The notes under the pieces: generated by a model
What the model was told of the DNA's origin: nothing
What the model saw: the letters and a program-made list of their open reading frames with translations, nothing else
Databases searched by the model: none
Assembly (NCBI GenBank): GCA_030430075.1
Contig: JAUIGN010000010.1
Location: 124,001 to 188,000 of the forward strand
Length of the DNA: 64,000 bases
Reading direction: 5' to 3'
Origin: a bacterium
Lineage (GTDB): Bacteria > Planctomycetota > Planctomycetia > Pirellulales > Pirellulaceae
Position numbers and translations under genes: made by a program
In this document: piece by piece, positions 19,094 through 28,355 of the stretch
Position numbering within the stretch: the first letter of the stretch is position 1
Layout of the letters: the number at the start of each line of letters is the position of its first letter

Positions 19094-20905
19094 CTACTGG
19101 CCCGCCTCATCGCCTGTACTCGAGCGAAACGTTGCCGTACCGATCGTGAATCCGACGCGTTCAAGTTCCTGCCTGGCTTGTTCCGTTTTTACATCAAGGC
19201 GTCTTCGTGCGGGGACGGTGATCGTCCCTGCCGACTCGTCGATCGTGATTCGAGCCGTGTCTGCCCAAGGACTGCGAATCAGGGCCCGCCGGGCCGAGAT
19301 CATTTGTGGCACACGTCCCGAATAATCAACAACTTCAAACGTCACGATACCTTGGTGCATGCCGGGCGGGGCGGGCGGCATCGTGGGAAACTGGGGGCGC
19401 CGCGGTGCGCCGCGATTCGGAACACCGCCAGTGCGGCCCGGAATGCCGGCCGGTGGAATCGGCATGCGGGGCGTCGACAGGTCGGGCATCTTCGGGGGTT
19501 CGGGCGGAGTGAAGGCAGGACTGGAAAACTCGGGCGGCATCGCACGGGGTGGCGACGGTTGGACGCGGGAGGGAACGGGCTGGCCGGGCCTGCTGCCGTG
19601 CTGCCGGAAGAACACGATGCTCCGCGAGATGGCCGGCCGGACGGCCGACAGATGGTCGCCGGGGACCATGATTGCCTGGACGTGCTTGCCTGCCAGTGTT
19701 GCGGTCTTGGCCGTCCGCCGGAGCATCTCGGCCATCCAATCCTCCTGGCTTCCGTAAAAGAGTTGCCCCGGACACTTAAAGCTCTTGGCGAAAGCCTCCG
19801 GCGATCGCATGGCAACTTCGTCTTCGTCCGCAGGGTCGTAGACGACCATTTCGTCGTCCCATTCTTCCATGCCGTCCATGTTCGTCATGCCTGAAAAGGA
19901 TGCCATCGCCTGAAACCGGTCGGTGGTCAGGGCGGTCAGGGTCGCCAGCGTTCCGCCGGCGCTATGACCGGCAATGAAAAGTTGCGAATCGTCCACGTAG
20001 GGAAGCTCGGCGAACGCCGAAGTCGCGGCCAATACGTCATCGACTTCGTCGAAGTAGAGCGAGAAGTTGCCCGGCTGCCCGTTCTCGGCTCGCAGGATTG
20101 GCGACATCACGATGAATCCCTGGTCGCGGTACGGCTGCGGCATCTCCCAGTCGCCATCGCCCCAGGCGAATCCACCGTGCAGGAAGACGACTCCCGGTCG
20201 CGGTCCGCCATCGGCCGGAGGTGGATCGACGAACGCCCGCAGCGTGTGTCCGCCCGAGGTGTAACTGAGGTCGGCGGCGCCTGCCGGCGTCTCCAGCGGA
20301 ATCCAGTCTTGCGGCGCTTCGCCCCGTGTGGTGAGCTTGGTGGCGAACCTCCGGCGGGCCTCCGCATAGTCCTCGTCGCGAACCGTTAGCGGCGTGGGGC
20401 CCTCAACCAGTGAAATGTCGCCTAACTCTTGGAGGAATTGATACACCCCCAGGCCGGCGACGAATAAGAATCCGAACACACCGAACAGGGCGGCGGCGAT
20501 CACGAAGAAGATCGTCCGGGACGACTTCCTCGCGCCACTTTCCGACGGATGGTAGGGCGAATCGCTGGGAGACTTTGAATACGGATAGGACGGTGGGGCC
20601 GCGGGCCGGCCGGGTGGATAGGGGGCCGCCGGCTGAGCTGCCGTCGGATCGACCGTGGCTCGGCCGCCAAACGGGTCTTGCGAATTCGCAGCGGCCAGCG
20701 CTGCCGGCGCGACCGGGGGGACGAGCTGTGCGTCGATCGGTCCGGCATCGTCGGAGAACGGATTCACGATCGGCGCCAGCGGTCCGGGTGACGGTTCCGG
20801 CACCCGCAGCGGTTGCTGGCAATTGGGGCAACGCACGGTCTTCCCTGCCAGGTGCGGCTGGGCAGCGAACCGTCCCCCGCAGGGACAGGCAACGGCAATG
20901 GTCAT
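19094..20905 (-). CDS. Zinc-ribbon / membrane anchor / alpha-beta-hydrolase fusion
   Basis: 603 residues. It begins with a small zinc ribbon (CPC at 7-9, CPNC at 26-29), then a Pro-rich stretch, then one membrane segment (about 131-152, FFVIAAALFGVFGFLFVAGL). The outer part is a prolyl-oligopeptidase/dienelactone-type alpha/beta hydrolase: HGGFAWGDGDW forms the oxyanion region, GHSAGG carries the nucleophile Ser, and VPGDHLS carries a candidate catalytic His. After a Pro-rich linker (about 430-520) there is a C-terminal domain of about 80 residues (VTFEVVDYSGRVPQ...) that I do not recognise. The start has AGGT 5 bases upstream. The substrate is unknown; esterase or peptidase are possible. Confidence 0.85.
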   Translation of the reverse strand: MTIAVACPCGGRFAAQPHLAGKTVRCPNCQQPLRVPEPSPGPLAPIVNPFSDDAGPIDAQLVPPVAPAALAAANSQDPFGGRATVDPTAAQPAAPYPPGRPAAPPSYPYSKSPSDSPYHPSESGARKSSRTIFFVIAAALFGVFGFLFVAGLGVYQFLQELGDISLVEGPTPLTVRDEDYAEARRRFATKLTTRGEAPQDWIPLETPAGAADLSYTSGGHTLRAFVDPPPADGGPRPGVVFLHGGFAWGDGDWEMPQPYRDQGFIVMSPILRAENGQPGNFSLYFDEVDDVLAATSAFAELPYVDDSQLFIAGHSAGGTLATLTALTTDRFQAMASFSGMTNMDGMEEWDDEMVVYDPADEDEVAMRSPEAFAKSFKCPGQLFYGSQEDWMAEMLRRTAKTATLAGKHVQAIMVPGDHLSAVRPAISRSIVFFRQHGSRPGQPVPSRVQPSPPRAMPPEFSSPAFTPPEPPKMPDLSTPRMPIPPAGIPGRTGGVPNRGAPRRPQFPTMPPAPPGMHQGIVTFEVVDYSGRVPQMISARRALIRSPWADTARITIDESAGTITVPARRRLDVKTEQARQELERVGFTIGTATFRSSTGDEAGQ

Positions 20906-21269
20906 GGGCTACCTACTTGGTCGAGTCAATCGCAAAAACCGGCTCCGGGTGTAGACGATGCGTTGCGGCTTCGCTGAACCGCCGGATCCCGGGCCTGCCG
21001 GATCGTCCAATCAACGGGCCGCTATTCACAATCGCAGATTGCCAAATCGCCGTCAAACGGGTCGCTGCAGGCAACGGGGCGGCCGAGAACAACCGTCAAG
21101 GTTGGACGCCAGATCGCTGTCGATTGTCGCTCGGCGAAATCGCGTTCCCGCACAGCTACGTTCCCACACAGCTGCGTTCCCGCGCCAGTGCGTTCCCGCG
21201 CGGCTTCCCGACCGCATGCCTGGCGTGACGCAAGAGACGACACGATGTTCCCCGGCGAGCCGCAGCCGA
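20906..21269. other. Intergenic region with a 16-bp tandem array
   Basis: 364 bp between two minus-strand genes. It must hold the promoter of the zinc-ribbon hydrolase gene and the 3' end of the DUF1080 gene. No convincing coding region or RNA gene is visible. Its only clear structure is the tandem array at 21143-21206. Confidence 0.6.
21143..21206. repeat. 16-bp tandem repeat, four units
   Basis: CGTTCCC recurs at 21143, 21159, 21175 and 21191, exactly every 16 bases. The units are CGTTCCCGCACAGCTA, CGTTCCCACACAGCTG, CGTTCCCGCGCCAGTG and CGTTCCCGCGCGGCTT. The first half is constant and the second half drifts. It is in the upstream region of the zinc-ribbon hydrolase gene. Confidence 0.85.
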
Positions 21270-23372
21270 TCACTCCCGAGGTGCCTCGCCCAGCGGCCAA
21301 AGCTCGAAGCGACGAACGAACATCTCAGCGAGTTCGGTTTGCAGGAGCAGCTTGCCGGAACTGGGGTTCACGTCGACCGCCTGGTTTACAGTGACGCCAT
21401 TGACCTTGTAGGTGAGGCGGTTGCCGTCGGCGATGACTTCCAGCCGGGTCCATTCACCCAATGGGCTTTCCACATCGTTCTTGCCGCGGAAGCCGATCTC
21501 ATCGACCCAGTCCGGGTCACGACCGAACCAGTTGATGCGGCCGCTGGAAAACGTCTGCCGCTCGCCGCCCTGTTTCCAGACGGTCTCGCCATCACGGTCC
21601 TTGGTCACTTCTGCGGTCAGGGAAACCGGAAACTTCCGGCCGGTCAGCGGATCGGTACCGGTCAGCACCAAGATGTCGCCAACCCCGCCTTCAATAATCT
21701 GCGCCTCGACGGACGCCATCCACTTGTTTCCGTAACCTCCGTCCGGACCCCAGGCGTGCAGCAACACGCCCGAGTCTCTCGTCCGATCGGCGCGGCCGTG
21801 CCAGGTCTTCTCGCCCCATTTGAATTCAACGATCAGGTGATAGTCCCGGTACGCCTGGTTGGTAATCAATCCTCCGTAGCCGTCTCCGGAGATGCGCAGG
21901 ATGCCATCCGCGACCGTGAAGACTTGCTTAGGATCGGCATACCGCGAATCCTCCAGCCAAGTGTAGAGGCCGGCCAGGTTTCGTCCGTTGAACAGTTTGA
22001 TGGGTCCATCGGTGGGTCGGATGGCCGCATCGCGTGCCGGCGGTGTCGCCGGGCTTCCGGGCAAGTCACGGATCGAAATGTTCCGAAACGCGACGGGGTC
22101 GTTATGGCCGGCAAAGCCGAAGTGGCCGCTGGTCCGTTTGACTCCCGGCGGGAGAGGGCCGTCTTTGGATTCCTTGACCTCGCTCAAGTCGGCGTCGACG
22201 ATCGTCGTGCCGTTCAATTCCACCCGGATGTGCGAACCGCGGACGGTCACCTGTTGGTAGTTCCATTCGCCCGTCGGTCGCAGGTAGCCGCGGTGGGCGG
22301 GCACGAGCCCGTAGACGGAACCATGATATTGACGCGCGTCGAGCTTGGCATACTTGGGGTGCTCGGAATCCAGCACTTGCAGTTCCAGCCCATCGAGGTG
22401 CGGGCGTCCCTGGCCGTCGTAGCGTACCGCCAGCCCGTTGTTGCCCCCGGGAGGAAGCTGAAATTCCAGCCGTGCCACAAAGTCACCATACTCGTCCTTG
22501 GTAAACAGATTGCCCCCCTGCCCGGGACGGCAGCGGATCGCCCCGTCCACGACTTCGTAGTTGTCAACGTCGCCGATCCAGCCCGTCAGGTCCCGGCCGT
22601 TGAAGAGCGGCCGGAAGTCGGCATGGTCATCACGGCGAGCGAGTCGCTGGTTTGCTTCGGCCGCAGGGATCTCCCGCACATAGATGTTGCGAAAGAAGAG
22701 CTCGTTGCCGTGATTCTGCAGCTCGATCTGCCCGCTGCGGTAAATGGGCAATTCACGCTGCCAGTAGTTCTCCAAGACCACGTCGTCCACGACCAACTGA
22801 TCGTTCAGTGTGACGGTGACGCGTTCACCAATCATGCGAATGAAGAGGGTGTTCCATTGTTCCACCGGGTTGTCGGCGTGCACGAGTGGAAAGCGCGAGT
22901 GATTGCGATTGTTCCACAGCGAACCGGAACCCTTTTCCGCGCCGTGGCGGAAATAGCCCTCGAACCGGGTATCCCACAGGTTGACTTGCGGTGTTCCCCG
23001 CAGATAGATCCCGCTATCGCCTTGGGCGTGGAGCTTCCAGTCGACATAGAGTTCAAAGTCGGCATAGTCCTTCACCGTGCAGAGGCTTTGGCCTTTGCCG
23101 TCAAAGACGAGGACGCCGTCGACGACGCTCCAGTGCGCCCGCATGGTTTCGTCAGCCTCTTTCTGAGCCGCAGCCAGCTCGGCCGGCGACATCGCGGCGC
23201 GGGCCTTGGGGTTCCCCACCAGGCCCTTCCAGCCGGTCAGATCTTTACCGTTAAAAAGCGACGTAAAGCCGGCCGGGACGTCGCCGGCAAGCGCATTCGC
23301 AGCGGCCAGCCAGCTCGTCGGCAACAACATCATCATCCCAAGTATCAGCGCCGTTCGTCGAGTGCTTGTCAT
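21270..23372 (-). CDS. Secreted protein with three tandem DUF1080 (3-keto-disaccharide hydrolase-like) domains
   Basis: 700 residues. A signal peptide (MLLPTSWLAAANALA) is followed by three DUF1080 domains, each opening with the family signature: FTSLFNGKDLTGWKG (about residue 36), FRPLFNGRDLTGWIGD (about 255) and IKLFNGRNLAGLYTWL (about 465). Each has a concanavalin-like beta-sandwich with DFELYVDWK, DFVARLEFQL or DYHLIVEFKWG strands. DUF1080 members include enzymes that hydrolyse 3-keto-disaccharides; many planctomycete copies are uncharacterised. The third domain is the most divergent (WGPDGGYGNKWMASVEAQI) and is the form usually found alone. Genes 102 and 50 bp upstream encode other secreted sugar-type proteins, which suggests one polysaccharide-related operon. 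Confidence 0.9.
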   Translation of the reverse strand: MTSTRRTALILGMMMLLPTSWLAAANALAGDVPAGFTSLFNGKDLTGWKGLVGNPKARAAMSPAELAAAQKEADETMRAHWSVVDGVLVFDGKGQSLCTVKDYADFELYVDWKLHAQGDSGIYLRGTPQVNLWDTRFEGYFRHGAEKGSGSLWNNRNHSRFPLVHADNPVEQWNTLFIRMIGERVTVTLNDQLVVDDVVLENYWQRELPIYRSGQIELQNHGNELFFRNIYVREIPAAEANQRLARRDDHADFRPLFNGRDLTGWIGDVDNYEVVDGAIRCRPGQGGNLFTKDEYGDFVARLEFQLPPGGNNGLAVRYDGQGRPHLDGLELQVLDSEHPKYAKLDARQYHGSVYGLVPAHRGYLRPTGEWNYQQVTVRGSHIRVELNGTTIVDADLSEVKESKDGPLPPGVKRTSGHFGFAGHNDPVAFRNISIRDLPGSPATPPARDAAIRPTDGPIKLFNGRNLAGLYTWLEDSRYADPKQVFTVADGILRISGDGYGGLITNQAYRDYHLIVEFKWGEKTWHGRADRTRDSGVLLHAWGPDGGYGNKWMASVEAQIIEGGVGDILVLTGTDPLTGRKFPVSLTAEVTKDRDGETVWKQGGERQTFSSGRINWFGRDPDWVDEIGFRGKNDVESPLGEWTRLEVIADGNRLTYKVNGVTVNQAVDVNPSSGKLLLQTELAEMFVRRFELWPLGEAPRE

Positions 23373-23474
23373 GGTGGGGATCCAGTTGGAAGAAAGGGAG
23401 GGATACAGTTTGCGGCGGTTTCTATCGTCGCGTTCGCCGGCACGCGTACGCGGGTGGGTTGGCGTGGCCGACGA

Positions 23475-25085
23475 TTACGGGTGGCGGACTTCGCCGCGGA
23501 CGGCCTGTCCGCGAAACGGACCGTAAATGCCGTTGCCCCAGGTGACGTTGTTGAATTCGAGCGTCTCGCCAAGTCGCCTGGCAAGAGGGCCGGTAAAATC
23601 GCTTCTCGCCAACTGTCGACCGTCTTGGAAGATGGCGAGATGGTCGCCGGCTATAACGAACTGCAGCGTCGTGGGACCGTCGGTCCAGGAGGTCGGCGCG
23701 GCGAGGTGGCCGGGCATGTTGAGCCGGTACACCGACCCGTAGGATTGCCATTTGTCGGGTGCGAGGAAGGGAAAAGCGTCGGCGTCCCATTCGCAGGGCC
23801 ACTTGGCGGAGGTGGAAACGAACAGGTCGGCGCCTCGCGGGACGAGGCCCGTCACGCGCTGCCCCCACTGGTTGCCGACTGCCGCACCTCGATTCTCGAC
23901 GTCATACGGATGCACGATCCGTGCGGAGAGTTCGGGATGGTCGAACATCCTGCGGGCAAACGCCCACGACCGACTGTCCGGGTTGTACCGCCACAACTCG
24001 CCCCAGGGCCAGACACCGACAAACACATCTCCGCCGTAGATCGCCGTGGTCTGTGCCTCCCGTGCACTTCCCGAGACACCTTCCATGGTCGGTGGCCAGC
24101 CGGCCAGGTCGGTAATCTGCCGGCCGTCGTAGGCGAAGACGCGGCCGGTCGGATATTGGCCCATCAAGAGGCGATCGTGGTAGGCCATCGTTGAATAGAG
24201 CTGGTAGCTGACATTAAGTTGCGGTTCAAGCAGCATTCTCCAGGTGGTGTCCTCAAAGACATAGAACCCGCCGATATTCGAGCCGGTTACGACCTGGTCG
24301 CCGAACTGCCCCCAGGCAAACGTCGTTTCGCCAACGACCGGCAACGTCATCACGACGGCCCGCGACAGGTCGACGGTTGCTTCACCCGGCTTCCAGGGAC
24401 AAGCGTGCAGTTTGCTAAACCCATCGTCGTCGTTCATGTACGGACGGTAAGCGCCGTCGCGCCGATTGACGTGATAGAAACAGAGGTGCCCGTTGGCATA
24501 GAAGAACAACTGGTAACTTCCCTGCTCGGGCGGATCGAGGATCGTGCGGCCTTCGTAGGTGACGCGGCTGTCACCGAAGGCCAGCACGCCGTTTCCGACG
24601 CGCATTGTTTCGTTGGTGCCGCCATCACCCGGTTCGGCTTGCCAGTTTCTCGCCTCGGCGTCCCAGGCCTTGATCGTACCGTAGGTCGACCGCACGACAC
24701 CGTCGCGCCCGTACAGGTAGGTCCCGCACAGGTCGTTCGGGCGGGGCAAGCGGCTGGTGGTCAGGCGGCGATCGCCATCGGTTGGACGAACAAAGAATTG
24801 AACCGCATGACGATCCGCTCGATACCGCGTGTTGTACGCGTTTTGAAAGCCGGCTCCCACCACCAGCGAACCATCGCCGGTCCGCGCCTCGAACAACGTG
24901 CCGAAACTCTGGCCGACATCGGCGCCCCGATCACAGGTGACGGTGATGATGGTCCGATGCGCTCCACGGTCGTCTTCGGCCATGGCCGTTGCTGGCCCGA
25001 CCGTCAGGACGGCGAGCATCGTGACGATTGCGTATCCAACGCGCCGGCCTGGTCGGTCTTGCCTCCAAACGTGTACCCAGTGCAT
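23475..25085 (-). CDS. Secreted beta-propeller-like protein of unknown function
   Basis: 536 residues with a signal peptide (VGYAIVTMLAVLTVGPATAMA). The start has a strong GGAGGAG about 10 bases upstream. The body contains repeated beta-type blocks with aromatic/Gly-Asp signatures (GRQITDLAGW, WGELWRYNPDSRSW, GSNIGGFYVFEDTTW), suggesting a propeller. The C-terminal 90 residues (TLQFVIAGDHLAIFQDGRQL and nearby) look like a small beta sandwich. I recognise no catalytic motif. It lies 50 bp after the glycosidase-like gene and 102 bp before the DUF1080 gene on the same strand, so a role with carbohydrate is likely by context only. Confidence 0.8.
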   Translation of the reverse strand: MHWVHVWRQDRPGRRVGYAIVTMLAVLTVGPATAMAEDDRGAHRTIITVTCDRGADVGQSFGTLFEARTGDGSLVVGAGFQNAYNTRYRADRHAVQFFVRPTDGDRRLTTSRLPRPNDLCGTYLYGRDGVVRSTYGTIKAWDAEARNWQAEPGDGGTNETMRVGNGVLAFGDSRVTYEGRTILDPPEQGSYQLFFYANGHLCFYHVNRRDGAYRPYMNDDDGFSKLHACPWKPGEATVDLSRAVVMTLPVVGETTFAWGQFGDQVVTGSNIGGFYVFEDTTWRMLLEPQLNVSYQLYSTMAYHDRLLMGQYPTGRVFAYDGRQITDLAGWPPTMEGVSGSAREAQTTAIYGGDVFVGVWPWGELWRYNPDSRSWAFARRMFDHPELSARIVHPYDVENRGAAVGNQWGQRVTGLVPRGADLFVSTSAKWPCEWDADAFPFLAPDKWQSYGSVYRLNMPGHLAAPTSWTDGPTTLQFVIAGDHLAIFQDGRQLARSDFTGPLARRLGETLEFNNVTWGNGIYGPFRGQAVRGEVRHP

Positions 25086-25135
25086 ACGATGCTGCTCCTC
25101 CGTTCGGGCTCAATGCTCCACGCCACAACGCGCTG

Positions 25136-26680
25136 TCAGCGCGTCGCGGGGCGCGGCGCGTCATCCGGATCGATGAATTGAAACGAATAAACATCCGCAT
25201 CCCGTAAGACAAAACGTAGCCGAACCGCTCGACCGGCCAACGCGGAGAGGTCGGCCCCGACCTTCCAGGCAACGGTTTGATCGAGCCGGTCCCCGTAGTG
25301 TTCGAGGCAGTCATCCAAGGCAAACCCGGCAATCGGGTCGCCCGCATCGTCCTGGATTTCGATACGCACGCTGCCGGCGGCCGACGTCGCGTAGTTCATC
25401 GAAAGCCGGCGCCCCGAGAAAATTAACGGACGCGTCACCAGTTCGCCTCCCGCAAGCGGTGCGTGCAGTGAGACGAAGCCGTCCTGGCGGATTGTGTAGC
25501 GCCGCGCCTGATGATCTTCGTCCAGCCAGGCGTGCTCGGTAAAGTGCATGGAGATCTCGTGCGGCGCAGCGGGATTCGCCGCAACCGTTTCCCAGAGACC
25601 ATACGACTGGTAGTTGTCTCCGTAAATCCAATGACCTTCGGCCTGCGGCCCGGGGCGCAAGAACGCCTCGTCCCAACGATCGAACGCCCGGCCGTCTCGG
25701 CTGGTCATGAACACGCCGTCCGTGAGGTCCGTGCCCACTCGCCGGCTTGCTTTCGTCAGCCGCTCGCGGAGCGGGACCGGGTCGAGCGTCCGGCCGTGGT
25801 CGTTCAACGGTCGGGCGACGTAGCGGGTGGGAAACCCCATCAAGATGTGCGGCGCCCGGTAGTAAGGCGCGATCTGGTTGGTATACATCTGCTGCGGGGG
25901 CGAGCCCGGGTAGGTCAGGCCCACCGGTTCCGACCACCGGCTGAAGTCCTCTGAATAGGAAACGCCGATGGACCGCAGGCCCTGGAAGGCGCCCTGGCTG
26001 AAGTACCGCATGTACATGACATACTGACCGCGGGTCGCGTCCCAGAAGCACGTGTTGTGTGAATCGAACGCGCCCTTGGTCACAACCGGCCCGTCGCTCA
26101 ACGCCGACCAATGAATTCCGTCAGCCGACTTGAAGGTCAGCAGGCCCTTGCTGGTCACCGTGCCGCCGATCGCCTTGTACCGTTCCTCCGGTGGACAGTC
26201 CGGATTGGTGTCGATGAACGGGGCAAAGTTGTGGGTCTCCGGCCCGCCGCGCCAGATAATGTTATTCTCCTTGGTCCCGCTGTTGTCTCGGGTGGGAGGC
26301 CAATCGAACAGGTCGAGCGACGGCTTGTTCCAATGAATGCCGTCGCGGCTTTCGGCATAGCAGACAACTTCGCTCTGCGCCTGACGCAGCGGTTTGTCAT
26401 CGACCAGGTACCGATGGCCACGGTAATACATCCGGAAAACATCACCGTCGGCGAAGACCGTCGCGTAGCCACTGGCGTTGCCTTCCCAGGGCTGGTCATA
26501 GCGAATCGCCACTTCGCGCTTGGTCGGTGCGTGCAAACGAAGTTCCGCCCCGCCGGTCAACCGTTCCGCCAACGCCCGGTCAACGAACAGCTCGCGCCGC
26601 GATCCGATGTCGACGGCTGTGTCGGCCAGCACGCTTCCCGGGGATAGGGCCAGCACGACCCACATCAATCGAACGATCAT
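25136..26680 (-). CDS. Secreted GH32/GH43-superfamily-like five-blade propeller protein
   Basis: 514 residues from the ATG at 26680, chosen because a signal peptide (IVRLMWVVLALSPGSVLA) begins there; the 79 in-frame codons before it are Arg/Pro-rich and non-family. The mature protein opens with DIGSRRELFVDRALAERL, then a propeller-like set of blades with GNASGYATVFADGDVFRMYY, YAESRDGIHWNKP and FKSADGIHWSAL. Blades with D-G-x-x-W resemble glycosidase clans with five-bladed propellers (GH32/43/68). I cannot place catalytic acids. A C-terminal beta-sandwich (about 400-510) looks like a carbohydrate-binding or jelly-roll module. The gene is divergent from the sialidase-like gene at 27029. Confidence 0.8.
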   Translation of the reverse strand: MIVRLMWVVLALSPGSVLADTAVDIGSRRELFVDRALAERLTGGAELRLHAPTKREVAIRYDQPWEGNASGYATVFADGDVFRMYYRGHRYLVDDKPLRQAQSEVVCYAESRDGIHWNKPSLDLFDWPPTRDNSGTKENNIIWRGGPETHNFAPFIDTNPDCPPEERYKAIGGTVTSKGLLTFKSADGIHWSALSDGPVVTKGAFDSHNTCFWDATRGQYVMYMRYFSQGAFQGLRSIGVSYSEDFSRWSEPVGLTYPGSPPQQMYTNQIAPYYRAPHILMGFPTRYVARPLNDHGRTLDPVPLRERLTKASRRVGTDLTDGVFMTSRDGRAFDRWDEAFLRPGPQAEGHWIYGDNYQSYGLWETVAANPAAPHEISMHFTEHAWLDEDHQARRYTIRQDGFVSLHAPLAGGELVTRPLIFSGRRLSMNYATSAAGSVRIEIQDDAGDPIAGFALDDCLEHYGDRLDQTVAWKVGADLSALAGRAVRLRFVLRDADVYSFQFIDPDDAPRPATR

Positions 26681-27028
26681 TGTTTTCACGGGGTGTCTCA
26701 CGTGGGGTGACTTGTGTCCAGAGCGGGTCGACACAGAATAACCGATACGTTGTCGGGAAGCACGCCGACGACAACCGGCGGCCCGTCCGTTAGAGTAATG
26801 CAGCGGAGAGGGGAGATCCCGCGTGCCGCCGATGACATCAAGCGAGCGGTCGTTGCCAATCGTCCCCTGGATAGCACTCGCCTGCCCCCAATTCACCGGC
26901 GGGCACGCACGCCTCATGCTGCCAGCCGGTCACCCAGGCGACAGTATGATGGAGTTGCCGAAATGATGGAGTTGCCGAATCGTCCTGTTGATTTTACCGA
27001 AACGCCGCCCCGCCAAGGAACGACAACG
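26681..27028. other. Divergent intergenic region
   Basis: 348 bp between two divergent secreted-protein genes; it must contain both promoters. The only structure I can support is the 17-bp tandem duplication at 26946-26979, about 50 bp before the sialidase-like start. No RNA gene or good -10/-35 pair is obvious. Confidence 0.5.
26946..26979. repeat. 17-bp perfect tandem duplication
   Basis: ATGATGGAGTTGCCGAA occurs twice, head to tail with no mismatch (26946-26962 and 26963-26979). It lies 49 bp upstream of the sialidase-like start codon, where a regulator site or a leader could be. Confidence 0.8.
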
Positions 27029-28198
27029 ATGTTTGCACGCCGGAACCTGTTCTTGACGAGCACGCTCGTCTGTTTCTTCCACTGCCTGACGACGCCATTC
27101 CTGGCGACCGATTGTCTGCATGCCGCCGAGGGCTCGTTCGAAGGCCCTGTCGAACCATTCTTGGGGAATCCACGGCTTGACATCCAGCAGGTGCACGAGG
27201 GCGGCCGCTTTCCCAATATCTTGGTCTCGGTGAAGGGCACGGTGCTGGCCGTCTGGGGTGGCGTCGTCGTTCGCCGCAGTGAGGACGGGGGAGCCACCTG
27301 GGGGCCCGTGCAAACGATCGGCAAGGGCTTCATGGGGGGCGGCGCAATCGTCAACGAGACCAATGGCGAGATCCTGGCGTTCGTCGAGGAAAAGCACCCA
27401 CCGGCCCCGTTGACCGTCTACCGCAGTACCGACGACGGACATTCCTGGTCCGCCATCGAGGTGCGCATCGAAGCCGATTCCCGCGGCCACGTACCGTCGA
27501 TGCATATGAACGAAGCGGGCATCACGTTGCGACACGGCCCGCATGCCGGGCGGATCATCCGGGCGGCTCGCCACTATGCCGGCCAGAACCATCGCGACAA
27601 GTGGCCCCAGCACTACACGACCGCCATCTACAGTGACGATGGCGGAAAGAACTGGATGACGAGCGAACCGTTTGCCGACATGGGGACCGGGGAGGCCGCG
27701 ATTGCCGAGCTGGCGGACGGCCGGTTGTATTACAACTCGCGCGCGCACTGGTACCACAACGAAGACAATCCGCCCTTGCGCCGCCGTCACGCCTGGAGCG
27801 ACGACGGCGGCGCCACCTGGACCGGGTGGCAGGTGGTCGACGTCTTGCCGGACGGGCCGCAGGACACGAACTACGGGTGCATGGGAGGGCTGGTCCGGCT
27901 TCCGATCGAGGGGAAGGACGTCCTGGTCTACAGCAACTGTGACAGCCCCCGGGGCCGCAGCCATGGCACGGTGTGGGCCAGCTTTGACGGGGGCCGGACA
28001 TGGCCGCTCAAACGGCTCGTCCAGGCTGGCGCCTTCGCCTACTCGTCGCTTGCCGCCGGTCGACCGAACACGCCCAGCGAAGGCTGGATCTATCTTAACT
28101 TTGAGAATAACGGATCGTACGTCGCTCGCTTCAATCTAAGCTGGCTGCTTGAAGGCGAGCCGACCGGTGATGGGACGGTTCCGACGTTTGCCCGGTAA
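27029..28198 (+). CDS. Secreted sialidase-family (BNR/Asp-box) protein
   Basis: 389 residues from the ATG at 27029, with AAGGA about 9 bases upstream. A signal peptide (FLTSTLVCFFHCLTTPFLA) leads into a six-bladed-propeller-type body. Five Asp-boxes of the S/T-x-D-x-G-x-x-W type are visible: SEDGGATW (near 83), STDDGHSW (near 133), SDDGGKNW (near 202), SDDGGATW (near 256) and SFDGGRTW (near 318). The sialidase Arg triad cannot be assigned with confidence, so substrate specificity is open (sialidase, other exo-glycosidase or sugar binder). It is divergent from a propeller protein and convergent with the DUF1552 gene, 157 bp away. Moderately confident of fold, not of activity. Confidence 0.88.
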   Translation: MFARRNLFLTSTLVCFFHCLTTPFLATDCLHAAEGSFEGPVEPFLGNPRLDIQQVHEGGRFPNILVSVKGTVLAVWGGVVVRRSEDGGATWGPVQTIGKGFMGGGAIVNETNGEILAFVEEKHPPAPLTVYRSTDDGHSWSAIEVRIEADSRGHVPSMHMNEAGITLRHGPHAGRIIRAARHYAGQNHRDKWPQHYTTAIYSDDGGKNWMTSEPFADMGTGEAAIAELADGRLYYNSRAHWYHNEDNPPLRRRHAWSDDGGATWTGWQVVDVLPDGPQDTNYGCMGGLVRLPIEGKDVLVYSNCDSPRGRSHGTVWASFDGGRTWPLKRLVQAGAFAYSSLAAGRPNTPSEGWIYLNFENNGSYVARFNLSWLLEGEPTGDGTVPTFAR

Positions 28199-28355
28199 CG
28201 CGAGCTGGACACTAACCCGGATGGTTGATCAGCCGTTGGGCGTTCGCCCCGGTTCCGCTGAAAAGAACGCAAACCGGACACGACCGCGTTGTGGTTGATA
28301 TGCATGGCGCCTTGGGTAAGCACACCGCCGCGGTCGATACGAACGGGAAAATGTT

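Noticed and set aside
20958-24194. Very long open frame (over 1000 codons) on the plus strand
   Set aside because: It is opposite the DUF1080 and propeller genes, which have clear domains and signal peptides on the minus strand. High GC keeps the antisense frame open.
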